Assembly (NCBI GenBank): GCA_900550285.1
Contig: URRW01000003.1
Location: 41,478 to 105,477, forward strand
Source: an uncultured Lachnospiraceae bacterium
Lineage (GTDB): Bacteria; Bacillota; Clostridia; Lachnospirales; Lachnospiraceae
Direction: 5' to 3'
DNA length: 64,000 bases
Below the pieces are notes generated by a model. It searched no databases and was not told the origin of the DNA. It was given only the letters and a program-made list of their open reading frames with translations. Each line of letters starts with the position of its first letter. The first letter of the stretch is position 1. Both the position numbers and the translations under genes were made by a program. Positions 16,387-24,206 of this stretch are shown here, in pieces.

Positions 16387-17601
16387 ATGCGGAAAAGGAT
16401 AAGGCAGGGCCTTGCAGGCTGTCTGATCGCTGCGCTGCTTTTGGCGGCAGTCCCGGCGGGCAGCGTGCAGGCGGGCACGCTTGAGGACAGCATCAAGGAG
16501 AAACAGGAAGCGATCAGTCAGGCGGAGCAGGAAAAGAAAAAGCTCCAGTCCAGCATTTCCAATATCAAAGCGATGGTAAAGGATCTGGAAAAATCCAAAA
16601 GCGATCTGGAAACCTATGTAAAGGAGCTGGACGGCAAGCTGGCGGACATCGGGGCAAAGATTGACGAGCTGCAAAAGCAGATCGCCCAGAAAAAAGAAGA
16701 AATCGCGCAGGCGAAGGCTGACCTTGAAAAGGCGCAGGAGGTCGCGGACCAGCAGTATACGGATATGAAAAAGCGGCTCCGCTTTTTGTATCAGAACAGT
16801 AAGGGCAGCGGCTATCTGGAGCTTCTGGTAAGCGCGGAAAGCTTTGCGGATATGCTCAATCAGGCAGAATATGTGGAACAGCTGAGCGCTTACGACAGCC
16901 AGAAGCTGGAGGAATACCGTCAGAGCGTGGAATATATGAAGCTTTGCAAGCAGACGCTGGAAGAGGAAGAAGAGGTGCTTGCGTCCGCGCAGGCAAGCCT
17001 GGAACAGGAGCAGAAGGCGGTCGATACGCTGATCGGGGAAAAAGAGCAGCAGATACAGGCTTTTCAGGGAGACATCAACAATAAGGAAGCGGCGCTGAAG
17101 GAATACGAGGCGGATGTGGCGGAGCAGAACGCCACGATCGCGGCGCTGGAAAAGGCGGTTGCCGCCGATAAGGCGAAGCTTGCGGAACAGAACCGGATCA
17201 AATACGACGGCGGCATGTTCCAGATGCCCTGTCCCGGCTACAAACGCGTTTCCAGCGATTACGGAACGCGGATGCATCCGACGCTGGGCGTCCAGAAATT
17301 CCATAACGGCGTGGACTTTGCGGCGGCGAGCGGAACGCCGATCCTTGCGGCGTACAGCGGCAACGTGGTGGCGGCTTCCTACAACAGCTCGATGGGAAAT
17401 TATGTGATGATCGACCACGGCGACGGGCTTTATACGATCTACATGCACGCGTCGAAGCTTTACGTTTCGTCGGGGCAGTCGGTCAGCAAGGGCGACCAGA
17501 TCGCGGCAGTGGGCTCTACGGGACGTTCGACCGGGCCGCACCTTCACTTCTCGGTGCGCCTAAACGGCAACTACGTAAGCCCCTGGGGATACTTAAAGTA
17601 A
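16387..17601 (+). CDS. PcsB/EnvC-like murein hydrolase: coiled coil plus M23 peptidase
   Basis: A 404-residue secreted protein. Residues 1-30 form a signal peptide ending in an AXA-type site (VQAG). Residues 32-255 are a long coiled coil of the PcsB_CC type containing KKRLRFLYQNSKGSGYLELL. Residues 275-404 are an M23 (LytM) zinc peptidase with HNGVDFAAASGTP and GPHLHFSVRLNG. Proteins of this design are the FtsEX-controlled hydrolases of Gram-positive division. The start at 16387 is preferred over an in-frame ATG at 16372 because GAGAGGGA lies at the right distance and the signal peptide is cleaner. A paralogue with the same coiled coil but a SleB head lies at 52.0 kb. Confidence 0.92.
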   Translation: MRKRIRQGLAGCLIAALLLAAVPAGSVQAGTLEDSIKEKQEAISQAEQEKKKLQSSISNIKAMVKDLEKSKSDLETYVKELDGKLADIGAKIDELQKQIAQKKEEIAQAKADLEKAQEVADQQYTDMKKRLRFLYQNSKGSGYLELLVSAESFADMLNQAEYVEQLSAYDSQKLEEYRQSVEYMKLCKQTLEEEEEVLASAQASLEQEQKAVDTLIGEKEQQIQAFQGDINNKEAALKEYEADVAEQNATIAALEKAVAADKAKLAEQNRIKYDGGMFQMPCPGYKRVSSDYGTRMHPTLGVQKFHNGVDFAAASGTPILAAYSGNVVAASYNSSMGNYVMIDHGDGLYTIYMHASKLYVSSGQSVSKGDQIAAVGSTGRSTGPHLHFSVRLNGNYVSPWGYLK

Positions 17602-17625
17602 ACCCGCCGCCGTGTGGGCGGGTTT
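17600..17625 (+). terminator. Hairpin ending the ftsEX-pcsB transcript
   Basis: AAACCCGCC (17600-17608) pairs with GGGCGGGTTT (17616-17625), starting at the stop codon itself. The T-run is short, so termination may be partial. Confidence 0.6.
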
Positions 17626-18010
17626 ACTGCTACTTCTCGATTTCTGAAAGGAAATTGAGAAGGTTCCCGAAAGGGATCCGCCGCCGTATGGGCGGTAAAA
17701 ATGAATAACAGGTGCGACAGACCGGAACGGGGGATTGGGGCTTCTAAATCCTTCGTTCCGGTTATATATATGATGATACCAAGGAACCAAGGTCAATGAT
17801 CCGACGCAAGCTTGCTTGCAGGAGGATTTTTGACTTTGGTTCCCGCCAAAACATGAGTAAGAAGCCATTTTCTGAAAGAAAATGAGCGGATTACGAATGT
17901 TTTTGAGGATTGCGGAAGCGCGGAGCGCGGAGCAATCCGGTATCAGGGATTATTTGTAAATGAAAAATCCAAAGAAGTGAAGGGTCATATAGATAACAGG
18001 TGGTAAAAAA
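17602..18010. other. 409-base hairpin-rich intergenic region
   Basis: I see no protein gene here. At least six further inverted repeats follow the terminator: 17634-17644 with 17651-17661; 17678-17682 with 17691-17695 (a near copy of the first hairpin); 17722-17737 with 17746-17761 (15-bp stem including G-U pairs); 17783-17796 with 17830-17843; 17866-17872 with 17878-17884; and 17907-17913 with 17932-17938. TTTCTGAAAG occurs twice (17641 and 17869 region). It could be a structured RNA, a small non-autonomous repeat element, or its remains. Confidence 0.55.
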
Positions 18011-19240
18011 ATGGGCAGAAAAAGAGTTTTTGCAGGCGGGCTGATCGCCGGGGCAGCGCTGACGCTGGCTCTGGGCGGCGGTATTTTTACGGGGGTGCAG
18101 CTTTATCAGGGGATAAAGGCGAGCACGGAGGCAGGCTCGGAAGGAATCTCCGGGGACGGGGAGCTTCTGAGCGGGGAGACGATGCGCAAGCTGGGCGTTT
18201 TGGAGGAAATGGTAGGCGACTATTATCTGGAGGACGTCAGCGAGGCGGATATGCAGCAGGGCGTTTATAAAGGGCTGATCGAGGCGCTGGACGATCCGTA
18301 TTCGGTTTATTACACGCCGGAGGAGCTTCAGGATCTTCAGGAAAAAACCGAAGGCATTTATTACGGGATCGGCGCGCGGGTTTCCATGGATCCGGACACG
18401 CAGCTTCCAAAGATCGCCAGCGTGATCTCCGGATCCCCGGCGGAGGAAGCCGGGATTTTAGCAAACGACCTGCTTTATAAGGTGGACGAAACGGAAGTGC
18501 AGGGCATGGATTTAAGCTCTGCCGTGGCGCTGGTAAAGGGCGATGAGGGCACGACGGTGCATCTGACGGTTATCCGTCAGGGCGAGCCGGATTATCTGGA
18601 GATCGACGTGGTGCGCCGCAAGCTGGAAAATGAGACGGTCACCCAGAAAATGCTGGAAAACAACATCGGCTATATCCAGATCCAGGAATTTGATGACGTA
18701 ACGCTGGAACAGTTTCAGGAGGCGATGGGAGCCTGCCGGGGTTCGGGAATGGAAGGGCTGATCATTGACCTGCGCGGAAATCCGGGCGGGAACCTTTCCA
18801 CCGTGTGCGACATCGCCCGGGAACTGCTTCCGAAAGGGCTGATCGTTTATACGGAGGATAAAAACGGAGAGCGCGAGGAGTACAGCTGCGACGGCGCAAA
18901 TCAGCTGGAAGTCCCGCTTGTCGTTTTGGTGGACGGAAACAGCGCATCCGCGTCGGAGATTTTAGCGGGCGCGGTCAAGGATTACGGCATCGGCACGCTG
19001 GTCGGCACGACGACCTACGGAAAAGGCATCGTACAGCGGATCATGAAGCTTTCGGACGGTTCCGCCGTGAAGCTGACCGTAAGCAAATATTATACCCCCA
19101 ACGGAAACAACATTCACAAGATCGGCATTGCGCCCGATGTGGAGGTTCCCTTTGAGCCCGAGCCGTATGTCGAGGACGGGACGGATAACCAGCTTGAAAA
19201 AGCGGTTGAGGTTTTGGCGGAGAAGATGGCGGCAGAGTAA
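18011..19240 (+). CDS. S41-family C-terminal processing peptidase (CtpA-like)
   Basis: A 409-residue membrane-anchored protease: an N-terminal helix (about 8-28), a PDZ domain (about 110-195) and an S41 domain (about 200-375). The Ser-Lys dyad is readable as S313 in GNSASASEILAGA and K338 in TYGKG, 25 residues apart as expected. RGNPGG near residue 255 is the family turn. It cleaves the C-terminal ends of secreted substrates outside the cell. AGGTGG precedes the ATG. Lying after ftsEX-pcsB, it may control turnover of wall hydrolases. Confidence 0.93.
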   Translation: MGRKRVFAGGLIAGAALTLALGGGIFTGVQLYQGIKASTEAGSEGISGDGELLSGETMRKLGVLEEMVGDYYLEDVSEADMQQGVYKGLIEALDDPYSVYYTPEELQDLQEKTEGIYYGIGARVSMDPDTQLPKIASVISGSPAEEAGILANDLLYKVDETEVQGMDLSSAVALVKGDEGTTVHLTVIRQGEPDYLEIDVVRRKLENETVTQKMLENNIGYIQIQEFDDVTLEQFQEAMGACRGSGMEGLIIDLRGNPGGNLSTVCDIARELLPKGLIVYTEDKNGEREEYSCDGANQLEVPLVVLVDGNSASASEILAGAVKDYGIGTLVGTTTYGKGIVQRIMKLSDGSAVKLTVSKYYTPNGNNIHKIGIAPDVEVPFEPEPYVEDGTDNQLEKAVEVLAEKMAAE

Positions 19241-19247
19241 ATTTTCA

Positions 19248-19276
19248 TTGACGCGGTTTTGGGCAGGGATTACAAT
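19248..19276 (+). promoter_or_regulatory. Promoter of the small membrane protein gene
   Basis: TTGACG (19248-19253), a 17-bp spacer and TACAAT (19271-19276) sit just after the ctpA stop codon. Confidence 0.75.
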
Positions 19277-19341
19277 AGGATCAGACACATAAGGAAAACC
19301 GGGTCCCGGTTGGCACAGCTTTGAGAAAAGAGGGTGAGCAT

Positions 19342-19668
19342 ATGAGAGGACCGATGATGATTTTTGCAGCAGCAGTTTTTCTTTTGTTGATCGTGGCTTA
19401 TCTGGCGCACTGTAAGCGGTCAGGAGAGCGGATCGGGGGCAAATTGCATGATATGCTTTTGCTTGGTCTGATGCGTCTGGATATTGCGGTGACGCAGGGG
19501 CTTCACTATGTGCAGCTTGCGATTGCGTCTGTCTGCAAGGGCTACCATCCGGCAGGGATGGAAAGCTCGATCGCCCATAAGAGGGAGCGGATGGAGAACC
19601 ATCGCAGAGCCATGGGCGAAGTAGAGTATGTGCGCCGCAGGCGCTACAACCGCAAGATTCTGGAGTAG
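19342..19668 (+). CDS. Small single-pass membrane protein of unknown function
   Basis: A 108-residue protein that I do not recognise. Residues 5-22 form one hydrophobic membrane segment; the rest is soluble, with a moderately hydrophobic helix (about 40-65) and a strongly basic, arginine-rich end (RRRRYNRK). It has its own near-consensus promoter and a strong terminator, so it is transcribed alone. The ATG at 19342 follows AGAGGGTGAG. Confidence 0.75.
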   Translation: MRGPMMIFAAAVFLLLIVAYLAHCKRSGERIGGKLHDMLLLGLMRLDIAVTQGLHYVQLAIASVCKGYHPAGMESSIAHKRERMENHRRAMGEVEYVRRRRYNRKILE

Positions 19669-19681
19669 AGCGGACTTAAGG

Positions 19682-19707
19682 AAGCCGCCGGCAGCGCCGG
19701 CGGCTTT
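19682..19707 (+). terminator. Terminator after the small membrane protein
   Basis: An 11-bp GC-rich stem, AAGCCGCCGGC (19682-19692) with its complement (19696-19706), closes a three-base loop and ends in TTT. Confidence 0.75.
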
Positions 19708-19805
19708 CGTCCGGAAACTGCCGGAGGGCAGGGCAGCCGTGCGGCCAAACTGTTGCCGTTTGAAAATATTTTATGAAAAAAATTTTGAAAAATTGAAAAT
19801 AGTGC

Positions 19806-19834
19806 TTGCATTTTATGAAAACCTGTGCTAAGAT
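19806..19834 (+). promoter_or_regulatory. tRNA-Gly promoter
   Basis: TTGCAT (19806-19811), a 17-bp spacer and TAAGAT (19829-19834) with TG at 19826-19827 form an extended -10 promoter 36 bases before the tRNA. Confidence 0.7.
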
Positions 19835-19870
19835 AAATTTCGTCGCTGAGACATACGGCGACAAGCGAAT

Positions 19871-19943
19871 GCGACAGTAGTACAGTTGGTAGTACGCCAC
19901 CTTGCCAAGGTGGAGGTCGCGGGTTCGAGCCCCGTCTGTCGCT
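19871..19943 (+). tRNA. tRNA-Gly (anticodon GCC)
   Basis: The 73-base cloverleaf has acceptor arms GCGACAG and CTGTCGC with discriminator T. The anticodon stem CCACC/GGTGG encloses loop TTGCCAA, whose anticodon is GCC. The T arm contains GGTTCGAGCCCC with one G-U pair at its base. The 3' CCA is not encoded. It is a single tRNA gene with its own promoter. Confidence 0.95.
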
Positions 19944-20158
19944 CTTCTTAAGGAAGAACTTTGAATGATCAAGGTTCTTTTTTTTTACCCAGTTACGGGA
20001 AGCCTGACCGTGGGTTATCCGCGGTCGGGGAGCAGGAAGATAATAGAGGATTACGGCACGGCTGCCGGTGCAGGAGCGTCGCAGGCAGCCATGACGGCGG
20101 GAAAGCGCATCTGAGGTTTTTCACCGTCCTGCGTTTACGCTCCGGAATGGAGATTGAA

Positions 20159-21496
20159 ATGGAAAGGCCACATAACAGCATCGGACAGGAGTTTACGGTC
20201 CTTTCGCTGCTGAAATTTGTAGCGCCGACGGTGGTCATGCTGGTGTTCATGTCCCTTTATCAGATGGTAGACGGCGTTTTTGTATCAAAATTTGTAGGGG
20301 AAAACGCGCTGTCGGCTTTAAATATCGTGTATCCGATCCCGAGCATCATTATCGCGGTTTCCATCATGCTGGCGACCGGGGGAAGCGCGGTCATCGCCCG
20401 GAATATGGGAGAAGGGAAAAACCGGGAAGCGAAGGAAAATTTTTCCTTCCTCGTGCTGACAGGCGCGGCCGTGGGCGCGGTCATCGTGGCGGCGGGCGTC
20501 CTTTTTATCGAGCCGCTGATCTATCTGCTCGGTTCGACGCCGGCTTTATACGATTACTGCTATGATTATCTGTTGATCCTGATTCTTTCGGCTCCGCTGG
20601 CGGTTTTCCAGATGCTGTTCCAGAGCTTTTTTGTGACGGCGGGCAAGCCGCATCTGGGGCTTACGCTGACGGTTCTGGGAGGGATCGCCAATATCGTTCT
20701 GGATTATGTGTTTATCGTAGTCTGCGGCTTCGGGGTAAGCGGCGCCGCGCTGGCGACGTCGATCGGATATTCGATCCCCGGGCTGTTCGGGCTGGTTTAT
20801 TTTACGGTAAACCGGAGGGGGACGCTGTACTTTGTAAAGCCGGTGCTGCGCTGGCGGCTTCTGCTCCGCTGCTGTGCAAACGGTTCCTCCGAGATGGTCA
20901 ATAATCTGGCGGTGGCGGTCACGACGTTTTTGTTTAATGTGCTCATGCTGAAGTATGCGGGCGAAGCGGGTGTGGCGGCGATCACGATCGTGCTGTACGC
21001 GCAGTTTCTTATGACGTCCGCATTTATGGGATTTTCCAGCGGCGTCGCCCCGGTTGTGAGCTTTAATTACGGAAGCAGGAATGTGAGGCAGCTGAAAAAA
21101 ATATTTAAGATCAGCGTCTGCGTGGTAGCGATCGTTTCGGCGCTCGTTTTCGGGATCGCGGAGCTGGGTTCGGACATCGTGATCTTGGTGTTTACGCCGG
21201 CGGGAAGCGAGGTATTTGCGCTTGCCAAGCATGGCTTCGCCATTTTTTCCGTCAGCTTTTTGTTTACGGGGATGAATATTTTTGCGTCGGCGCTGTTTAC
21301 GGCGTTTTCCAACGGCAAGGTTTCCGCCATCCTGTCTTTTTTGAGGACGTTTGTATTTCTGGCAGTGTGCCTGCTCATCCTTCCGCTGTTCTGGGGAGTG
21401 GACGGGATCTGGACGGCGGTGCCGATCGCGGAGGCGATGGCGTTTTTCGTATCGGTCTATTATCTGGCAAGATTTAAAAAAGTATATGAATATTGA
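20159..21496 (+). CDS. MATE-family multidrug/cation efflux transporter
   Basis: A 445-residue integral membrane protein with about twelve helices and the MATE twofold layout: MSLYQMVDGVFVSKFVGENALSA-type start of the first half, and VNNLAVAVTTFLFNVLM opening the second. It exports drugs or metabolites using a Na+ or H+ gradient. The ATG at 20159 has GGAG six bases upstream. A much longer frame extends upstream, but the added residues are basic and unlike the family, so I exclude them. It is followed by a strong terminator and transcribed alone. Confidence 0.9.
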   Translation: MERPHNSIGQEFTVLSLLKFVAPTVVMLVFMSLYQMVDGVFVSKFVGENALSALNIVYPIPSIIIAVSIMLATGGSAVIARNMGEGKNREAKENFSFLVLTGAAVGAVIVAAGVLFIEPLIYLLGSTPALYDYCYDYLLILILSAPLAVFQMLFQSFFVTAGKPHLGLTLTVLGGIANIVLDYVFIVVCGFGVSGAALATSIGYSIPGLFGLVYFTVNRRGTLYFVKPVLRWRLLLRCCANGSSEMVNNLAVAVTTFLFNVLMLKYAGEAGVAAITIVLYAQFLMTSAFMGFSSGVAPVVSFNYGSRNVRQLKKIFKISVCVVAIVSALVFGIAELGSDIVILVFTPAGSEVFALAKHGFAIFSVSFLFTGMNIFASALFTAFSNGKVSAILSFLRTFVFLAVCLLILPLFWGVDGIWTAVPIAEAMAFFVSVYYLARFKKVYEY

Positions 21497-21506
21497 AGCG
21501 CTGCAG

Positions 21507-21546
21507 CGTACAGGGACGGCTCCGGGTGGTTCCCTGTACGTTTTTT
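21507..21546 (+). terminator. Terminator after the MATE gene
   Basis: CGTACAGGGA (21507-21516) pairs perfectly with TCCCTGTACG (21531-21540), followed by six T. Confidence 0.9.
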
Positions 21547-21608
21547 ATATGTTCATTTTTTCAGATATAAGGGACAAACAGGGCGCGGGAAAGGCAAATG
21601 TAAAAAAT

Positions 21609-21660
21609 TTTACATGAATTTTACAAAAACAGTAGCCAGACTTTACTTCAAGCTGTTACA
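21609..21660 (+). promoter_or_regulatory. Pho-box-like direct repeats upstream of the phosphate symporter
   Basis: TTTACA (21609-21614), five bases, TTTACA (21620-21625), then TTTACT (21642-21647) and GTTACA (21655-21660). PhoP sites of Bacillus are TT(A/T/C)ACA hexamers repeated with about five-base spacing. The first three repeats here keep an 11-bp helical phase. The downstream phosphate transporter and PhoP/PhoR-like pair make this a sensible PhoP operator. Confidence 0.6.
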
Positions 21661-21730
21661 ATAGTGGAGAAAATGAGAAATTTGTCGCAATTTGAAATGG
21701 AGAAAGAGAAAGAGAGGTTTCAACGTAAAA

Positions 21731-23416
21731 ATGGACAACATTTCAATGCTGTTTATGTTCATCGGCGGCCTGGGCATGTTCCTTTACGGAATGCACATCA
21801 TGGCAGAGGGCCTGCAGCACTTTGCCGGAGGCAGGATGCAGAAGCTTATGGGCTTTCTGACAAAGAACAAGCTCATGGCGATCCTGGCGGGCACGCTGGT
21901 AACCGCTGTTATCCAGAGCTCGTCTGCGACGACGGTCATGGTGGTGGGCTTTGTCAACGCCGGCATGATGAATCTGGCGCAGGCAGTCGGCGTGATCATG
22001 GGCGCCAATGTGGGTACGACGATCACCGCGTGGATGGTTTCCATGAGCGAGTGGGGAAGCCTTTTGAATCCGGAATTTTACGCGCCCCTGCTTCTGGGCA
22101 TCGGAGCGTTTATCGTCCTGTTTGTAAAATCCGATAAGAAAAAACAGGTCGGCGAAATCCTGATCGGCTTTTCCGTTCTGTTTATCGGCCTGTCCTTTAT
22201 GTCGGACGCGATCAAGCCTTACCGCGACGCGCCGATCTTTGCGCAGGCGTTTCAGGTGCTCGGCAAAAACCCGCTGCTCGGAATCCTGACGGGCGCGGTC
22301 GTAACGGCGATCATCCAGAGTTCGTCCGCTTCCGTCGGCATTTTGCAGACGCTGGCGATGAACGGCGTTGTAAACTGGAAGTCCGCGGTGTTTATTACGC
22401 TGGGACAGAATATCGGTACGTGCGTGACGGCGCTTTTGTCCAGCGTAAGCTCCGGCAGGAACGGAAAGCGCGCGGCGATGATCCATCTGTCCTTCAACGT
22501 GTGCGGCGCGGCTATTTTCGGCGTGATTATGTATATCCTGTTCGCGGTATTCCCGGAATGGGGGATGTCCACGATGAGCAGTGTGGAAATTTCTGTTTTC
22601 CATACGGTATTTAACGTGACCTGTACGCTGCTTCTGATCCCCTTTGCAAACGGCCTGGTTGCCCTTTCCGGCAAGCTGGTTCCCGGCAAGGACGACGACG
22701 GTATGGAAGTGGGCGCTGCCGTGAAGCTTGAGAAGCGTCTGGATAAGCGTATTTTAAACAACCCTTCCTTCGCGCTGGCGACCGCCCAGAAGGAAGTTGC
22801 TGCCATGGGGCGGGAAGCGTGCCTGAATCTGGAGCTGGCGCTGGAATCCGTTACGGAGGAAGGCGGAGAGAAGATCCAGCAGGTTTACGCGAGGGAAAAA
22901 GAGATCAACGGCATGGAGAAGATCCTGACCTCGTTCCTTGTGGAGGTGGACAATCTTTCCCTGACGGAAGAGCAGCATGAGCAGGTAAAAAACCTGTTCT
23001 ATACGGTCAGCGACATCGAGCGCGCCGGCGACCACGCGGAGAATATCGCGGAGCTGGCGGAGAACATGCAGCGGGACCAGGTCGCTTTTTCCAAAAAGGG
23101 CAAAGCGGATCTGGATCTGATCTCTGCGCAGACGCTGCAGTCTTTACAGATCGCGGTAGAGGCGCGGGAGACGGGCGCTGTGGAGACGGCGGATTCCGTG
23201 CGCGTTTTGGAGCAGAGCGTGGATATGCTGGAGGGCGATCTGCGTGAGAAGCATATCAAACGTCTTTCCAAGGGCAAATGCGAACCGGAAAGCGGCGTGA
23301 TCTTCCTTGACATCATCAGCAATCTGGAACGGATTTCGGATCATGCGGTAAATATCGCGGATTATGTAAAGGCGGAGACACATATCGGCCAGGCGGCGCA
23401 GAGCCAGCAGGGATAA
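21731..23416 (+). CDS. Na+/phosphate symporter with C-terminal PhoU-like domain
   Basis: A 561-residue protein of the NptA/YjbB family (Na/Pi-cotransporter II related). Two inverted membrane repeats each carry the QSSS signature: TAVIQSSSATTVMVVGFVNA near residue 65 and TAIIQSSSASVGILQTLA near 200. Residues 350-550 are helical and PhoU-like. It moves phosphate across the membrane with sodium. The ATG at 21731 is used; GAGAGG lies somewhat far upstream. Pho-box-like repeats precede it, and a response regulator and histidine kinase follow, forming a phosphate-response locus. Confidence 0.92.
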   Translation: MDNISMLFMFIGGLGMFLYGMHIMAEGLQHFAGGRMQKLMGFLTKNKLMAILAGTLVTAVIQSSSATTVMVVGFVNAGMMNLAQAVGVIMGANVGTTITAWMVSMSEWGSLLNPEFYAPLLLGIGAFIVLFVKSDKKKQVGEILIGFSVLFIGLSFMSDAIKPYRDAPIFAQAFQVLGKNPLLGILTGAVVTAIIQSSSASVGILQTLAMNGVVNWKSAVFITLGQNIGTCVTALLSSVSSGRNGKRAAMIHLSFNVCGAAIFGVIMYILFAVFPEWGMSTMSSVEISVFHTVFNVTCTLLLIPFANGLVALSGKLVPGKDDDGMEVGAAVKLEKRLDKRILNNPSFALATAQKEVAAMGREACLNLELALESVTEEGGEKIQQVYAREKEINGMEKILTSFLVEVDNLSLTEEQHEQVKNLFYTVSDIERAGDHAENIAELAENMQRDQVAFSKKGKADLDLISAQTLQSLQIAVEARETGAVETADSVRVLEQSVDMLEGDLREKHIKRLSKGKCEPESGVIFLDIISNLERISDHAVNIADYVKAETHIGQAAQSQQG

Positions 23417-23428
23417 CGGAGATGATTT

Positions 23429-23460
23429 TCAGGGCGCGTGACAAAACGTGCCCTGATCTT
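23429..23460 (+). terminator. Hairpin between the symporter and the two-component genes
   Basis: TCAGGGCGCGT (23429-23439) pairs with ACGTGCCCTGA (23446-23456) with one G-U pair. The following bases are only moderately T-rich, so it probably reduces rather than abolishes read-through into the regulator gene. Confidence 0.6.
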
Positions 23461-23513
23461 ACTTTATTCATGGTTTTTACGGAGGCAAAAGCCCGGAAAC
23501 GGAGGCAGTGGCG

Positions 23514-24200
23514 ATGATCTATATTATTGAGGACGATGAAAATATCAGAAATCTGGTGCAGGTGGCGTTAAAGGGATCCGGCTATGAGACGGCGGCGTTT
23601 GAGACGGCTGAGGAGGCGCTGGGCGCTTTTAAGGTCAGGGAACCGCAGCTTGCGATCTTTGACCTGATGCTGCCGGGGATGGACGGTCTGGAGGCGATCC
23701 GCAGGATCCGGGAAAACGACCAGTGGAAGAAGCTCCCGGTGCTCGTGCTGACGGCGCGCGACAAGGAATATGACAAGGTTGCGGGACTGGACGGGGGAGC
23801 TGACGATTACATGACAAAGCCGTTCAGCGTACTGGAGCTTCAGGCGCGGGTGCGCTCTTTGCTGCGCAGGACGCGGGAGGAAGAGGAAACGCTCCCGAAG
23901 GTATTTGAATGCGGGCCGATCCGTCTGGATACGGACGCGCGGGAGGTGCGGGTTGGCGGCAGGGAAGTGATCCTGACCTATAAGGAATATGAGCTTTTGG
24001 CATATCTGGTGGAGAACCGCAGCCGCGTCGTTTCCAGGGACGAGCTTCTGGATAAGCTCTGGGACTGGAGGGCGGATGTGGAGACGCGGACGCTGGACAT
24101 CCATATCAAAACGCTGCGTCAGAAGCTGGGCGAGGAAGGCGGAAAATATATCAAGACGGTCAGAAGCGTGGGATACCGCTTTACGCGTCCGCAGGAGTAA
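23514..24200 (+). CDS. OmpR/PhoB-family response regulator (PhoP-like)
   Basis: A 228-residue response regulator. The receiver domain (1-120) has the acidic pair EDD at residues 6-8, phosphoacceptor D50 in AIFDLMLPGMDG, and K in YMTKPFS. The C-terminal winged helix (130-226) has VSRDELLDKLWDW and RTLDIHIKTLRQKLGE. The ATG at 23514 sits eight bases after GGAGG; a GTG six bases upstream is too close to it. The histidine kinase follows after six bases. Position next to the phosphate symporter suggests the phosphate-starvation regulator. Confidence 0.93.
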   Translation: MIYIIEDDENIRNLVQVALKGSGYETAAFETAEEALGAFKVREPQLAIFDLMLPGMDGLEAIRRIRENDQWKKLPVLVLTARDKEYDKVAGLDGGADDYMTKPFSVLELQARVRSLLRRTREEEETLPKVFECGPIRLDTDAREVRVGGREVILTYKEYELLAYLVENRSRVVSRDELLDKLWDWRADVETRTLDIHIKTLRQKLGEEGGKYIKTVRSVGYRFTRPQE

Positions 24201-24206
24201 AAAGAG

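Noticed and set aside
17593..17868. Minus-strand open frame of about 90 codons across the hairpin-rich gap
   Set aside because: It runs through several inverted repeats, overlaps the terminator, and its composition is irregular. It looks like a by-product of the repeats rather than a gene.
20041..20158. N-terminal extension of the MATE protein
   Set aside because: The extra frame is basic and low in hydrophobicity, lacks a ribosome binding site, begins next to the tRNA gene, and would make the protein too long for the family.
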